From Spirosoma oryzicola (GTDB lineage: Bacteria; Bacteroidota; Bacteroidia; Cytophagales; Spirosomataceae), in assembly GCF_021233055.1 (NCBI RefSeq), contig NZ_CP089542.1, positions 1-64,000 of the forward strand: a DNA stretch of 64,000 nt, in the 5' to 3' direction. Positions within the stretch are counted from its first letter, which is position 1. Each line of letters begins with the position of its first letter. The translations under genes were made by a program, and so were the position numbers. The notes under the pieces were generated by a model. The model had not been told where the DNA came from and did not search any database. It saw nothing but the letters and a program-made list of their open reading frames with translations. Shown here in pieces: positions 9,160-17,423 of this stretch.

Positions 9160-10092
9160 ATGAAACGAACGCCCAGTAATCAGCTGACTCTTCTAAAGCT
9201 GGATGCCAAGACGGAGACCTTGTTTCAGGCCAATGCTTTGACGAATGCCTACTACGACATGAGTGCACTTCAAAAGAATATACTTTATATGGTGCAGTCA
9301 CAAATCAAGAAGGATGATCCAGATGATAAGCGTTACGTTGTTCGTGTTAAAGATATCATGGCTATTACGGACACAGCTAACCCTTACAAAAGTTTACAGC
9401 TGGCAACGGAAGGAATGATGCAAAAGATCATGAATATTCCGGTGGGAGGGAAGTTGCTTCAGGTAGCTCCGTTCTCGTCGGTGTTGTATGATTACGGTAA
9501 AGGGACGATGACGTTCAAGATTGACTCCGATCTGCGTCCTTTTCTGTTCAACCTAGAAAATGGTCGGTTCACCACGTTTGGAAAAGAACCCGCAATGAAT
9601 TTGCCGGGAAAATATTCCAAGCGTATTTACGAAATGCTTTCGTCCTGGAAAAAAGCTGGCTTGATGAAAATTTCGATACTCGAGCTTAAAACCAGACTTC
9701 GACTTTACGATCCTGTTACGGAAATAGAACAGTACGAAGACTGGCGGGATTTTAACAAACGCGTGCTGATACCGGCGGTGAAAGAGATTAATCACGAATC
9801 CGACTTACATGTTGAGTACTTTACCCAGCGTGTGGGCAAGCGGATTGCTCAATTGAAGTGGGTTATTAAAACAAAAACAACCGTAGCCCTTGAGGTGCCG
9901 CCCACTGTGTCCGAACTTCACGAAAGAATGATGACTCAGTTTAAGCTTCGTTCTGACCAGATCGAATTTATTTTAGCTCGTTTCGAACCTGCCGTCATCA
10001 ACAAGAAACTATATGAAATTCAGCTTCAAAACGCAAGTAAGAAAATATCAAACATCGGCGGTTACACAGCGAAAGTATTTGGCGTGCTATGA
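9160..10092 (+). CDS. repB: Rep_3-family (RepB/initiator) plasmid replication protein
   Basis: 310 residues from the ATG at 9160 (MKRTPSNQLTLLKLDAK). The frame is open from 8998, but the extra 54 residues are just translated iterons, so the later start is chosen. The protein has the two winged-helix layout of Rep_3 initiators: the first around LTNAYYDMSALQKNILYMV to about residue 130, the second around SKRIYEMLSSWKKAG to about 230 (PGKYSKRIYEML is the typical second-domain motif). It binds the upstream iterons to open the origin and load replication factors. The gene lies divergent to parAB. Family call firm. Confidence 0.9.
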   Translation: MKRTPSNQLTLLKLDAKTETLFQANALTNAYYDMSALQKNILYMVQSQIKKDDPDDKRYVVRVKDIMAITDTANPYKSLQLATEGMMQKIMNIPVGGKLLQVAPFSSVLYDYGKGTMTFKIDSDLRPFLFNLENGRFTTFGKEPAMNLPGKYSKRIYEMLSSWKKAGLMKISILELKTRLRLYDPVTEIEQYEDWRDFNKRVLIPAVKEINHESDLHVEYFTQRVGKRIAQLKWVIKTKTTVALEVPPTVSELHERMMTQFKLRSDQIEFILARFEPAVINKKLYEIQLQNASKKISNIGGYTAKVFGVL

Positions 10093-10303
10093 ATTGTAAC
10101 TTATCTGATCGTCAAGAGTAGGTAATGTTTTGTTGTTAACACTGCTCACTCACGTAATCTTTTTATAAAGAACCGTTTAAAGTACCGTATAACCCCCGAT
10201 TCGTACCGCTACCGGCATACGATTTCGCGCCAACTTTGTCTTGTTAATTCGTAGCCGATGTACGTCACTACGAGCTTCTTTAACCAGCAAAAACGCTACA
10301 AGT

Positions 10304-11131
10304 ATGCCTACGCTAACGCTTAAAGATGGTACCGAGATCTATTACAAAGACTGGGGCACAGGACAGCCCGTTGTGTTTCATCATGGCTGGCCGTTATCCT
10401 GCGATGATTGGGACGCTCAGATGATGTTTTTCCTGAAGCAGGGGTACCGGGTCGTGGCGCACGATCGACGAGGCCACGGTCGCTCTACACAAACGACAGA
10501 CGGTCATGATATAGACACGTACGCTGCTGATGCTGCCGAACTGGTCGAATTTCTTGACCTGAAAGATGCCATTCACGTTGGCCATTCGACAGGAGGGGGC
10601 GAAGTAGCGCGCTACGTTGCCAAATACGGGCAGGGCCGGGTTACCAAAGCGGTGTTGATCAGTGCCGTTACTCCCTTGATGGTAGCCCGTGACTCGAATC
10701 CCGACGGGGTGCCGATGTCCGTGTTCGATGATATACGAGAAAATACGGCGACCCGGCGTCCGCAATACTTCTACGAATTTACGCTGCCCTTCTATGGCTA
10801 TAATCGTCCCGGTGTAACTGCTCTACAAGGCGTACGGGATAACTGGTGGCGTCAGGGTATGATGGGTGGGATCAACGCGCATTACTACGGAATCAAAGCC
10901 TTTTCGGAAACCGACTTCACAGAAGATCTGAAAACTATTGATATTCCCGTATTAGTCCTGCACGGGGAAGATGATCAGATTGTACCCATTGATGTTGCGG
11001 CTCGCAAAGCCATCAAACTGCTCAAGAACGGGCGTCTGATTACGTATCCCGGCTTTCCGCACGGTATGCCTACCACAGAAGCGGCTACGATCAACGCTGA
11101 TCTTCTGGCATTCATCAAATCAGACGCGTAG
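10304..11131 (+). CDS. Alpha/beta hydrolase, non-heme haloperoxidase/arylesterase type
   Basis: 275 residues from the ATG at 10304 (MPTLTLKDGTEIYYKDWGTG); an upstream frame to 10241 lacks family similarity. The fold markers are complete: HGWPLSCDDW oxyanion strand, HDRRGHGRS, nucleophile Ser in GHSTGGGE, acid Asp in HGEDDQIVPI, and His in GFPHGM. These cofactor-free enzymes show esterase and, with peracid formation, haloperoxidase activity in vitro; the physiological substrate is unknown. No signal peptide, so cytoplasmic. The next gene on the same strand is a ring-cleaving-type dioxygenase, a pairing often seen in quinone or aromatic stress clusters, but a hairpin separates them. Confidence 0.88.
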   Translation: MPTLTLKDGTEIYYKDWGTGQPVVFHHGWPLSCDDWDAQMMFFLKQGYRVVAHDRRGHGRSTQTTDGHDIDTYAADAAELVEFLDLKDAIHVGHSTGGGEVARYVAKYGQGRVTKAVLISAVTPLMVARDSNPDGVPMSVFDDIRENTATRRPQYFYEFTLPFYGYNRPGVTALQGVRDNWWRQGMMGGINAHYYGIKAFSETDFTEDLKTIDIPVLVLHGEDDQIVPIDVAARKAIKLLKNGRLITYPGFPHGMPTTEAATINADLLAFIKSDA

Positions 11132-11224
11132 CAAAGGCTCCTGGCGTAACAAAGAAAACTTATAGGCTCTGTCACTGCTTTTTTTGTTAAAGTGCTTGAT
11201 AACGCAAGCTAAGACTAAAACCTG

Positions 11225-11258
11225 ACCAGCCATCGTCTGGATACGAGAGATGGCTGGT
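11225..11258 (+). terminator. Hairpin after the hydrolase gene
   Basis: Arms ACCAGCCATC (11225-11234) and GATGGCTGGT (11249-11258) are perfect complements with a 14-base loop. Only three T follow, so it may be a weak terminator or a processing hairpin between the hydrolase and dioxygenase genes. Confidence 0.5.
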
Positions 11259-11323
11259 TTACTCACTAACCTGTACAAATAACCCTGACCGGGTTTACCT
11301 TTTCCCTACTTACTTTTCTCGTT

Positions 11324-12265
11324 ATGAATCAGTCCATTTTGGGTCTACATCACATTACGGCAATTGCTAATAACGCCCAACGCAACTATGATTTTTATAC
11401 CCACGTGCTGGGGCTTCGGATGGTCAAGAAGACGGTTAATTTCGATGACCCGACCACATACCATTTTTACTACGGCAACGAAGAAGGGACTCCTGGAACC
11501 ATACTGACCTTTTTTCCCTGGGAAGGCATCGGCCCCGGACGTAACGGTACTGGCATGGCTACGGAAATCGGGTATTCGGTACCGGCAGACAGTCTGGAAA
11601 ACTGGATCGGTCGGTTTCGCGAAGCGCGGGTGTCGATCGGTGAGCCGGGCGAACGGTTTGGGGAGCAGTACCTGCCCTTTACGGACCCCGATGGACTAGC
11701 TTTGACGCTTGTTGTGCCAAAACAACCTGATACTCGCCCCGCCTGGGAAACAGAAACCATTAAGCATAATATAGCCACCAGAGGTTTTCATAGCGTTACG
11801 CTGACGTTGCAAAATATTGACGCTACCGCCAAAGTCCTGACCGATATTTTTGGCTATCGATTACAGTCGCAGGAAGGTAACCGATACCGCTTTCAAACCA
11901 ATACCGTACCCGAAGCCGCCATTGTTGATCTGCTGGAAGAGCCGAAAGGAGAAAGGGGACGTAATGCCGCCGGGACCAATCACCATGTTGCCTTTCGAGT
12001 AGCCAATGATAAGGTCCAGATGGAGTTTCGGGATAAGATTCTGTCCAGCGGTTTACAGATTACACCCAAGATCGACCGCGACTACTTCTTTTCACTTTAT
12101 TTCCGAGAACCAGGGGGCGTTTTGTTTGAAATTGCCACCGATAACCCAGGCTTTACGGTTGACGAGTCGCTTGCCGAATTGGGTAGCAACCTCAAACTTC
12201 CCAAACAGTACGAAGCCTCGCGAAGCCGAATTGAGAAAGCGCTGCCAGTTTTACAACCTATGTGA
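11324..12265 (+). CDS. VOC-family ring-cleaving dioxygenase (MhqA/MhqO-like)
   Basis: 313 residues with two vicinal-oxygen-chelate modules. The first begins ILGLHHITAIANNAQRNYDF, the family start; the second begins at about residue 150 (FHSVTLTLQNIDATAK). Metal-ligand positions are visible as His in LHHIT, His in NHHVAFRV and Glu in GVLFEIATD. Relatives in Firmicutes respond to hydroquinone and quinone stress and are assumed to open the aromatic ring. Soluble, cytoplasmic. It sits in tandem with the haloperoxidase-type hydrolase, which suggests a joint role in quinone or aldehyde detoxification. The exact substrate is not deducible. Confidence 0.88.
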   Translation: MNQSILGLHHITAIANNAQRNYDFYTHVLGLRMVKKTVNFDDPTTYHFYYGNEEGTPGTILTFFPWEGIGPGRNGTGMATEIGYSVPADSLENWIGRFREARVSIGEPGERFGEQYLPFTDPDGLALTLVVPKQPDTRPAWETETIKHNIATRGFHSVTLTLQNIDATAKVLTDIFGYRLQSQEGNRYRFQTNTVPEAAIVDLLEEPKGERGRNAAGTNHHVAFRVANDKVQMEFRDKILSSGLQITPKIDRDYFFSLYFREPGGVLFEIATDNPGFTVDESLAELGSNLKLPKQYEASRSRIEKALPVLQPM

Positions 12266-12444
12266 CACACCTTATCGATCAATAGTGACCGTTAAAGTTA
12301 GATACAAAGCTGTTCGTTAGACAGCCTGCTCTGAGAGACGGTCGCGGGTTCTGCTATCGCTACTGCCGCAGTCGAGATTACCCATTGGAACTGGGCTGAA
12401 CTCGACTGTGGTCTTATCTGCAACGAATACGGACAACGCATCAG

Positions 12445-13014
12445 ATGGCTTCAAGTATTTCGATCAACACAAACAGTGCTGTGACAACCATTATTGTTCA
12501 GCGCCCTTATAAAAGGCAGATTCAGGCCTATGAAAATTGGTTACGGGAAATTGTGCCGCAGGCTCAGGCAGCAACCGGCCACCGGGGTGTGAACGTGATT
12601 CGTCCGCACGGTCAGAGTGACGAATATACCATTGTGCTGCATTTTGATTCGGAAGCCAACCTACGCGACTGGCTGGAATCCGACACGCGTAGAAAACTGA
12701 CGGACAAAGTACGCTCTTTACTGAATGAAGATGAGAAAATTGATATCAGAACAGGGCTTGAGTTTTGGTTTACCCCACCGCGCAACAGCCAGATTGCCCC
12801 GCCTTACAAGCAGTTTTTGATAACATTGTCGGCCATTTTTCCGCTATCGTTGCTAATTCCGCAGCTTCTTACCCCAATCACGGCTACCGTTCCTTTTCTG
12901 GCTATTCCGTTGATCCGAACGTTTCTTACCAGCCTGATCATTGTTGGGTTAATGACGTTTGTCATTATGCCCCGCTACGTCCGGTTTGTGGCTCGCTGGT
13001 TGTTTAAAGCGTAG
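12445..13014 (+). CDS. Antibiotic biosynthesis monooxygenase-domain protein with membrane tail
   Basis: 189 residues. Residues about 10-110 form an ABM-type dimeric alpha/beta barrel (TTIIVQRPYKRQIQAYENWL, then GHRGVNVIRP, then a W-L-E-S segment). Residues about 115-189 hold two hydrophobic helices with a Pro-rich turn, a layout found in a subgroup of membrane-bound ABM proteins. The ABM fold covers heme-degrading and quinol monooxygenases as well as proteins of unknown role, and no catalytic residue can be assigned here. It is on the same strand as the dioxygenase and may belong to the same stress group. Confidence 0.75.
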   Translation: MASSISINTNSAVTTIIVQRPYKRQIQAYENWLREIVPQAQAATGHRGVNVIRPHGQSDEYTIVLHFDSEANLRDWLESDTRRKLTDKVRSLLNEDEKIDIRTGLEFWFTPPRNSQIAPPYKQFLITLSAIFPLSLLIPQLLTPITATVPFLAIPLIRTFLTSLIIVGLMTFVIMPRYVRFVARWLFKA

Positions 13015-13049
13015 CGAACAAAAAAGTATGTGCTGACCTACATTCGGCT

Positions 13050-13057
13050 TATATTTG
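13050..13057 (+). promoter_or_regulatory. Candidate Bacteroidota -7 element
   Basis: TATATTTG matches the TAnnTTTG -7 consensus of Bacteroidota sigma-ABfr and lies 51 bases before the histidine kinase start at 13109. The expected TTG -33 element is not obvious, so this is tentative. Confidence 0.3.
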
Positions 13058-13108
13058 TCTGATATGCCCTTCGATTAGCGGGTCTGCTAATCGCTCTTAG
13101 TTATCCGA

Positions 13109-15481
13109 ATGGTTCGTTGTACGATAAAACAGGGTATGCATTCTGGCGTAGATAAGCTTATTGTCAAACGGTTTATTCCGCCGACTATATGTTCAGGCTA
13201 CAAGCGAGCTTATATGCTGTTGGTACTGCTTCTGTGTGCGCTGGCGACTGTTGGACAAAACATCACCCGCCAGCAGGCAAACGGCTTACTAGCTGACCTG
13301 CAAAAGAACTACTCTGGTGAAAAACGAATTTCTATTTTACTGGAATTAAGCAAGTTTCATATTTACAAACCAGGTGAATCGCCGACGGATCTGGACAGCA
13401 GCCGGATGTACCTGCGACAAGCGCAAAAACTAAGCGACTCATTGCGGTTAGTAACCCGGCAACATGAAACAGAGAGCTTGTCTATTGTTGCGGATCTGGA
13501 AGGCGGCAAGACCGCTTCTGGCCGAGCGCGATTTTCAACGTTAATCCGAAACTGTCAACGTTCGGGAGACAAGGAGGGTGAAGCGATTGCCCGCTACAGG
13601 TTCGCCACCTGGTTACGTAACTATGCACCCGACTCGACAATTGTACTGGCGAACTTTCGTCAGGTAGCCGCTATTTATCGGTCGTTGAATAAGCCAATAG
13701 ACGAAATCAACGCCCTAAAGGAAATCGGTATTACTCATTTGTACGAAGGCAAGTTAGCGACCGCCGAGTCGGAGCTATTGGCCGTTCTGAGCCGCTACAA
13801 AGCGATTCACTACCGGAAACTTCACTACACGTACAATCTCTTGTCTACCATTGGCCGACTGAAAGGAAATCTGAATGAGGGGCTGATGTATGCGCTGTTG
13901 TGCGTTGAGACGATGAAACAAACCGCTGACACGGCCTCGGCAGCCGCTTTTTACGGCGATCTGGCACAGGTGTACGAAGTCGCTGGCAACCACCAGAAAA
14001 GCATTGACTGGTACAAAAAATCGCTTGTCGTCTGGCGCCGGGAGGGGTTGCCCAATTTTGCCTTGTTCAACGCAGCGGGTGTGATTGCCAAAGAACTGAT
14101 TGCGCAACGACAGCCCCAGGAGGCCCTTCGTTTTCTAAAGAATCTAGTGGCAGCGATTCCGACGAATACACTTATTCAGAAAGCCTGTGTGGCTCAGAAC
14201 TTTGCTTACTGTTACGATGCTTTGCAAAACTACGAGCTAGCCGAGCGCTATTACCGAGAATCGCTGCTCCGGTACGAAAAAAATAACCTCGACTTCGAAC
14301 AGTCACTACAAGTCCGGCAGGACATTGGCGCATTCTACATCAGGCGGCAGAAGTATCCGGAAGCGGGTTATTATTTGACGAAAGCCCTGACCATCTTACC
14401 CCAGAAAGAAGCCTTATCAACGTTGCGTGATATTCATTTCATGCTATTTAAGGTAGACTCTGCCCAGGGCAATTATCTGTTGGCGATTGACCACCTGCGC
14501 CAATACAAAACTTATAACGATTCGCTGTTTAACGAAGCCAAGAGCAAGCAGTTAGCGCAGTTACAAATTCAGTACGATACCCGTGCGAAAGAACAGAATA
14601 TTAGCCTGTTAACGAAACAGAGCGAGCTTCAGCAGTCGGCGCTAAAACGGGCAGAAACGACGCGTAATGCCATTCTGGGGGGCGTTATTCTGCTCGTTGG
14701 GCTATTGGGTGTCAGCTACAATCGGTACCGGCTCAAGCAGCGTAGCAATTGGTTACTGGAAGCCAAACAACAGGAGATCGACCAGAAAAACCAATCCCTT
14801 GAACGCATGGTAGTCGAAAAAGAAGAGCTACTGGAAGAAAAGGAGTGGATGCTGAAAGAGATTCACCACCGGGTCAAGAACAACCTGCAAATAATTACCA
14901 GTTTACTGAACGCGCAGTCCGATTATCTCCACGATGCTACTGCATTGGCCGCTATCCGGGAGAGTCATAACCGGGTGCAGGCTATGGCCTTAATCCACCA
15001 GCGGCTGTATCAGTCCGAACACCTGGCCAGAGTAGATATGGTCGAATACATCAGTGAAGTCGTTGATTATTTATTGGAATCCTTCAACCATCACCTGCCT
15101 ATCCAGACCGTACTGGATATTGCTCCTGTTCAATTAGACGTTACCCTGGCAACGCCTTTTGGCCTGATTTTGAATGAGGCCATCACCAATTCACTTAAAT
15201 ACGCCTTTCCCGAATCCGACTATGGAGTCAACCAGCCCGGTATTATCTGGGTAAGTCTTCAGCCGTTGGACGAACAGACCTGTCGGCTTCTAATTGAGGA
15301 TAACGGTATTGGCCTGCCAACGGCGTTTAACCCTACCCAAAGCTCTACCTTAGGACTAACCATGATCCAGGGCCTGAGCCGTCAGATCGGGGCTCAACTC
15401 CAGATTCTTGGTCGTCAGCAGTCGGGGGTACGGGTTCAACTGGATTTCAATCAACACAAAAAAACGGATCGAATGGCATAA
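13109..15481 (+). CDS. TPR-containing membrane sensor histidine kinase (HisKA_2 type)
   Basis: 790 residues. A hydrophobic segment near residues 34-48 (YMLLVLLLCALATVGQ) acts as signal or anchor; a later ATG at 13214 would start right at it. Residues about 60-500 are tetratricopeptide-like repeats, which would be periplasmic. A membrane helix follows at about 518-540, then a coiled coil. The phosphoacceptor region is EIHHRVKNNLQIITSLLN (H586/H587), the HisKA_2 form, followed by an HATPase with NEAITNSLKYAFP and DNGIGLP. No response regulator is adjacent on this strand, though a receiver-bearing sigma-54 activator lies 2 kb downstream on the other strand. It converges on the antiporter gene. 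Confidence 0.88.
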   Translation: MVRCTIKQGMHSGVDKLIVKRFIPPTICSGYKRAYMLLVLLLCALATVGQNITRQQANGLLADLQKNYSGEKRISILLELSKFHIYKPGESPTDLDSSRMYLRQAQKLSDSLRLVTRQHETESLSIVADLEGGKTASGRARFSTLIRNCQRSGDKEGEAIARYRFATWLRNYAPDSTIVLANFRQVAAIYRSLNKPIDEINALKEIGITHLYEGKLATAESELLAVLSRYKAIHYRKLHYTYNLLSTIGRLKGNLNEGLMYALLCVETMKQTADTASAAAFYGDLAQVYEVAGNHQKSIDWYKKSLVVWRREGLPNFALFNAAGVIAKELIAQRQPQEALRFLKNLVAAIPTNTLIQKACVAQNFAYCYDALQNYELAERYYRESLLRYEKNNLDFEQSLQVRQDIGAFYIRRQKYPEAGYYLTKALTILPQKEALSTLRDIHFMLFKVDSAQGNYLLAIDHLRQYKTYNDSLFNEAKSKQLAQLQIQYDTRAKEQNISLLTKQSELQQSALKRAETTRNAILGGVILLVGLLGVSYNRYRLKQRSNWLLEAKQQEIDQKNQSLERMVVEKEELLEEKEWMLKEIHHRVKNNLQIITSLLNAQSDYLHDATALAAIRESHNRVQAMALIHQRLYQSEHLARVDMVEYISEVVDYLLESFNHHLPIQTVLDIAPVQLDVTLATPFGLILNEAITNSLKYAFPESDYGVNQPGIIWVSLQPLDEQTCRLLIEDNGIGLPTAFNPTQSSTLGLTMIQGLSRQIGAQLQILGRQQSGVRVQLDFNQHKKTDRMA

Positions 15482-15497
15482 AGAACTCCTGATTGCT

Positions 15498-17078
15498 TTA
15501 TCCGCTTACAGGGTGCCATTGTATTTCTTGCCGGTCTAGTTCATTTTCCATTTCATGGAACAGTTCGATATCGATTTGCTGCCGGTCCCGCAGATTGATC
15601 AGTTCATCTCGCTGCGCCTGAATGCTCGTCAGCATCAACTTTTGGTTGAGTTGGTGCTGGTCCAGCAGTGGTGCCGTTTCAGCGTTTGCCAGTTCTCGTA
15701 CCCGCATCTGGTGCTGAGCAATAACCGCCTGGACGGCAATCCCTGTCAGCTTATCCTGATCAATCAACCGCTGCACCTGCATCAGTGCTCGCTGAGAAAG
15801 CTGTTTTTGTACCTCTTGTCGGGACAAATAATCAGTGGAAGGTTGCCCAAACGCCAGCGCTCGAATAACAAGCGGTAATAGTATTCCCTGTACGACCAGC
15901 GTAAACAGAATGACGCAGAAGGTAATAAACAAGATCAGGTTTCGTCCTGGAAACGGACTACCGTTTTGCAGTTTTTCGGGTATGGACAAAACAGCGGCTA
16001 GCGAAACAATGCCGCGCATACTGATGTAAGCCAGCAATGTCGTATACCGGCGGGACGGAAAAATAGGTGGCCGGTGGATCAGGCTGCGGATCTGGTTTGA
16101 AACTGTGTCAGCCATGAAAATGTACACAAACCGAATGACGACAACTGCCAGGCTGATCCCAATGCCGTACACACAAAGGTAGTCTGCCGATTGCCCTCGG
16201 ATGGCATTCACTACGTGCGGTAGTTGCAGCCCAATAAGGATAAAAATCAGTCCGTTTAGCAATACGATAACAAAATCCCAGACGGCTACTGCCTGCATGC
16301 GCACGATCGGACTATGCACCCGCGACTGCTTGTGACCAATGAACAAGCCTGCGGTTACGACACTTAACACACCGCTGAGGTGCAGGTGCTCCGCAACCAG
16401 ATAAGCCAGATATGCCGTCACAAACGTCAGTACCGTTTCAAGAGCGGGTTCCAACTTGGCGTGTTTGTGGATACAAAACGAAATAAATCCGAGAGCCAGC
16501 CCTGTACCGATACCACCAACAGACAGTATTACAAATTCCAACAGAGCGTTCTCCAGGGAAAATGTTCCGGTAGTAACCGAAGTCAGGGCAAGTTGTAGCA
16601 GTACCAGCGCAGAGGCATCGTTGACCAGGCTTTCTCCTTCCAGAATCGTGACAATTTTACGGGGTACCGACTGCGTCTTCATTATCGTGGTCGCAGCAAC
16701 GGCATCAGAGGGAGAAATAATAGCGCCCAGCAACAAACCCATCGATACCGTAAATCCCGGAATGATAGAATGGGCCAGCAATGCCACGCCCAGGCTGGTT
16801 ACCAGTACCAGTCCTAGGGCCAGCACAATGACGGGTTCGACGTACTGTCGGAAATCGCTCCAATTGGTGTACCAGGCCGCGCTATATAGGATGGGGGGCA
16901 GAAATACCAGCAACACCACTGACGGATCGAGTACCACACGGGGTAAACCCGGAATGAAGCCGATTACTAAGCCGCCCACCGTTAGCAGAATTGGAAAAAC
17001 CAAATGAATACGTTGAGCCAGTAGGGCTAGCCCAAGAACGAAGACGAGAAGCAGGATTACCGTTTCTAATGAATGCAT
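15498..17078 (-). CDS. CPA1-family Na+/H+ antiporter
   Basis: 526 residues from the ATG at 17078 (MHSLETVILLLV); the frame extends to a TTG at 17117, but the ATG gives a normal first helix. About 12 membrane segments are followed by a hydrophilic tail of about 120 residues. Family motifs include LPPILYSAAW, SPSDAVAATTI and EGESLVNDASALV, the last carrying the essential ND pair. CPA1 antiporters exchange sodium or potassium for protons across the inner membrane for pH and salt balance. The C-terminal helical tail is the usual regulatory part. The gene is convergent with the TPR histidine kinase. Confidence 0.93.
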   Translation of the reverse strand: MHSLETVILLLVFVLGLALLAQRIHLVFPILLTVGGLVIGFIPGLPRVVLDPSVVLLVFLPPILYSAAWYTNWSDFRQYVEPVIVLALGLVLVTSLGVALLAHSIIPGFTVSMGLLLGAIISPSDAVAATTIMKTQSVPRKIVTILEGESLVNDASALVLLQLALTSVTTGTFSLENALLEFVILSVGGIGTGLALGFISFCIHKHAKLEPALETVLTFVTAYLAYLVAEHLHLSGVLSVVTAGLFIGHKQSRVHSPIVRMQAVAVWDFVIVLLNGLIFILIGLQLPHVVNAIRGQSADYLCVYGIGISLAVVVIRFVYIFMADTVSNQIRSLIHRPPIFPSRRYTTLLAYISMRGIVSLAAVLSIPEKLQNGSPFPGRNLILFITFCVILFTLVVQGILLPLVIRALAFGQPSTDYLSRQEVQKQLSQRALMQVQRLIDQDKLTGIAVQAVIAQHQMRVRELANAETAPLLDQHQLNQKLMLTSIQAQRDELINLRDRQQIDIELFHEMENELDRQEIQWHPVSG

Positions 17079-17117
17079 CGCTACAAGGAATACATCACTC
17101 AGCCATTGATGGCACAA

Positions 17118-17423
17118 AGTGGGAGTGAGGTCAAAAGTAATGCGTAGTAGTGCTGGCTTACCGGTAAGAAATGATGATTATGTGGTATATTAAGCGGAGA
17201 TTTCAAAATGCTCGTTGCCGGATACTAGCTAAAAAAACGCATGTCAAAGGGGCGTTGTAGGAGAACACGGATTGGGTAAAAACGCTAACCGGTGTGGACG
17301 CAGGTCTAAAAAAATTAACTAGCAAGGAGCCGGTATAAATCAATGACTCAAGAGTATGGAGTACGGTTTAGGCTGTACGGCACGCCCGGTAAGGTCAAAA
17401 CGATGAATAGCGTCCATCAGCCG
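17118..17423. other. Intergenic spacer without recognised gene
   Basis: About 300 bases between the start region of the antiporter and the end of the sigma-54 activator, both on the minus strand. It should hold the antiporter promoter. No hairpin or recognisable coding region was seen. Confidence 0.4.

Noticed and set aside
12765..13007. 80-codon frame within the ABM protein gene
   Set aside because: It is an out-of-frame shadow of the membrane tail of the ABM protein.
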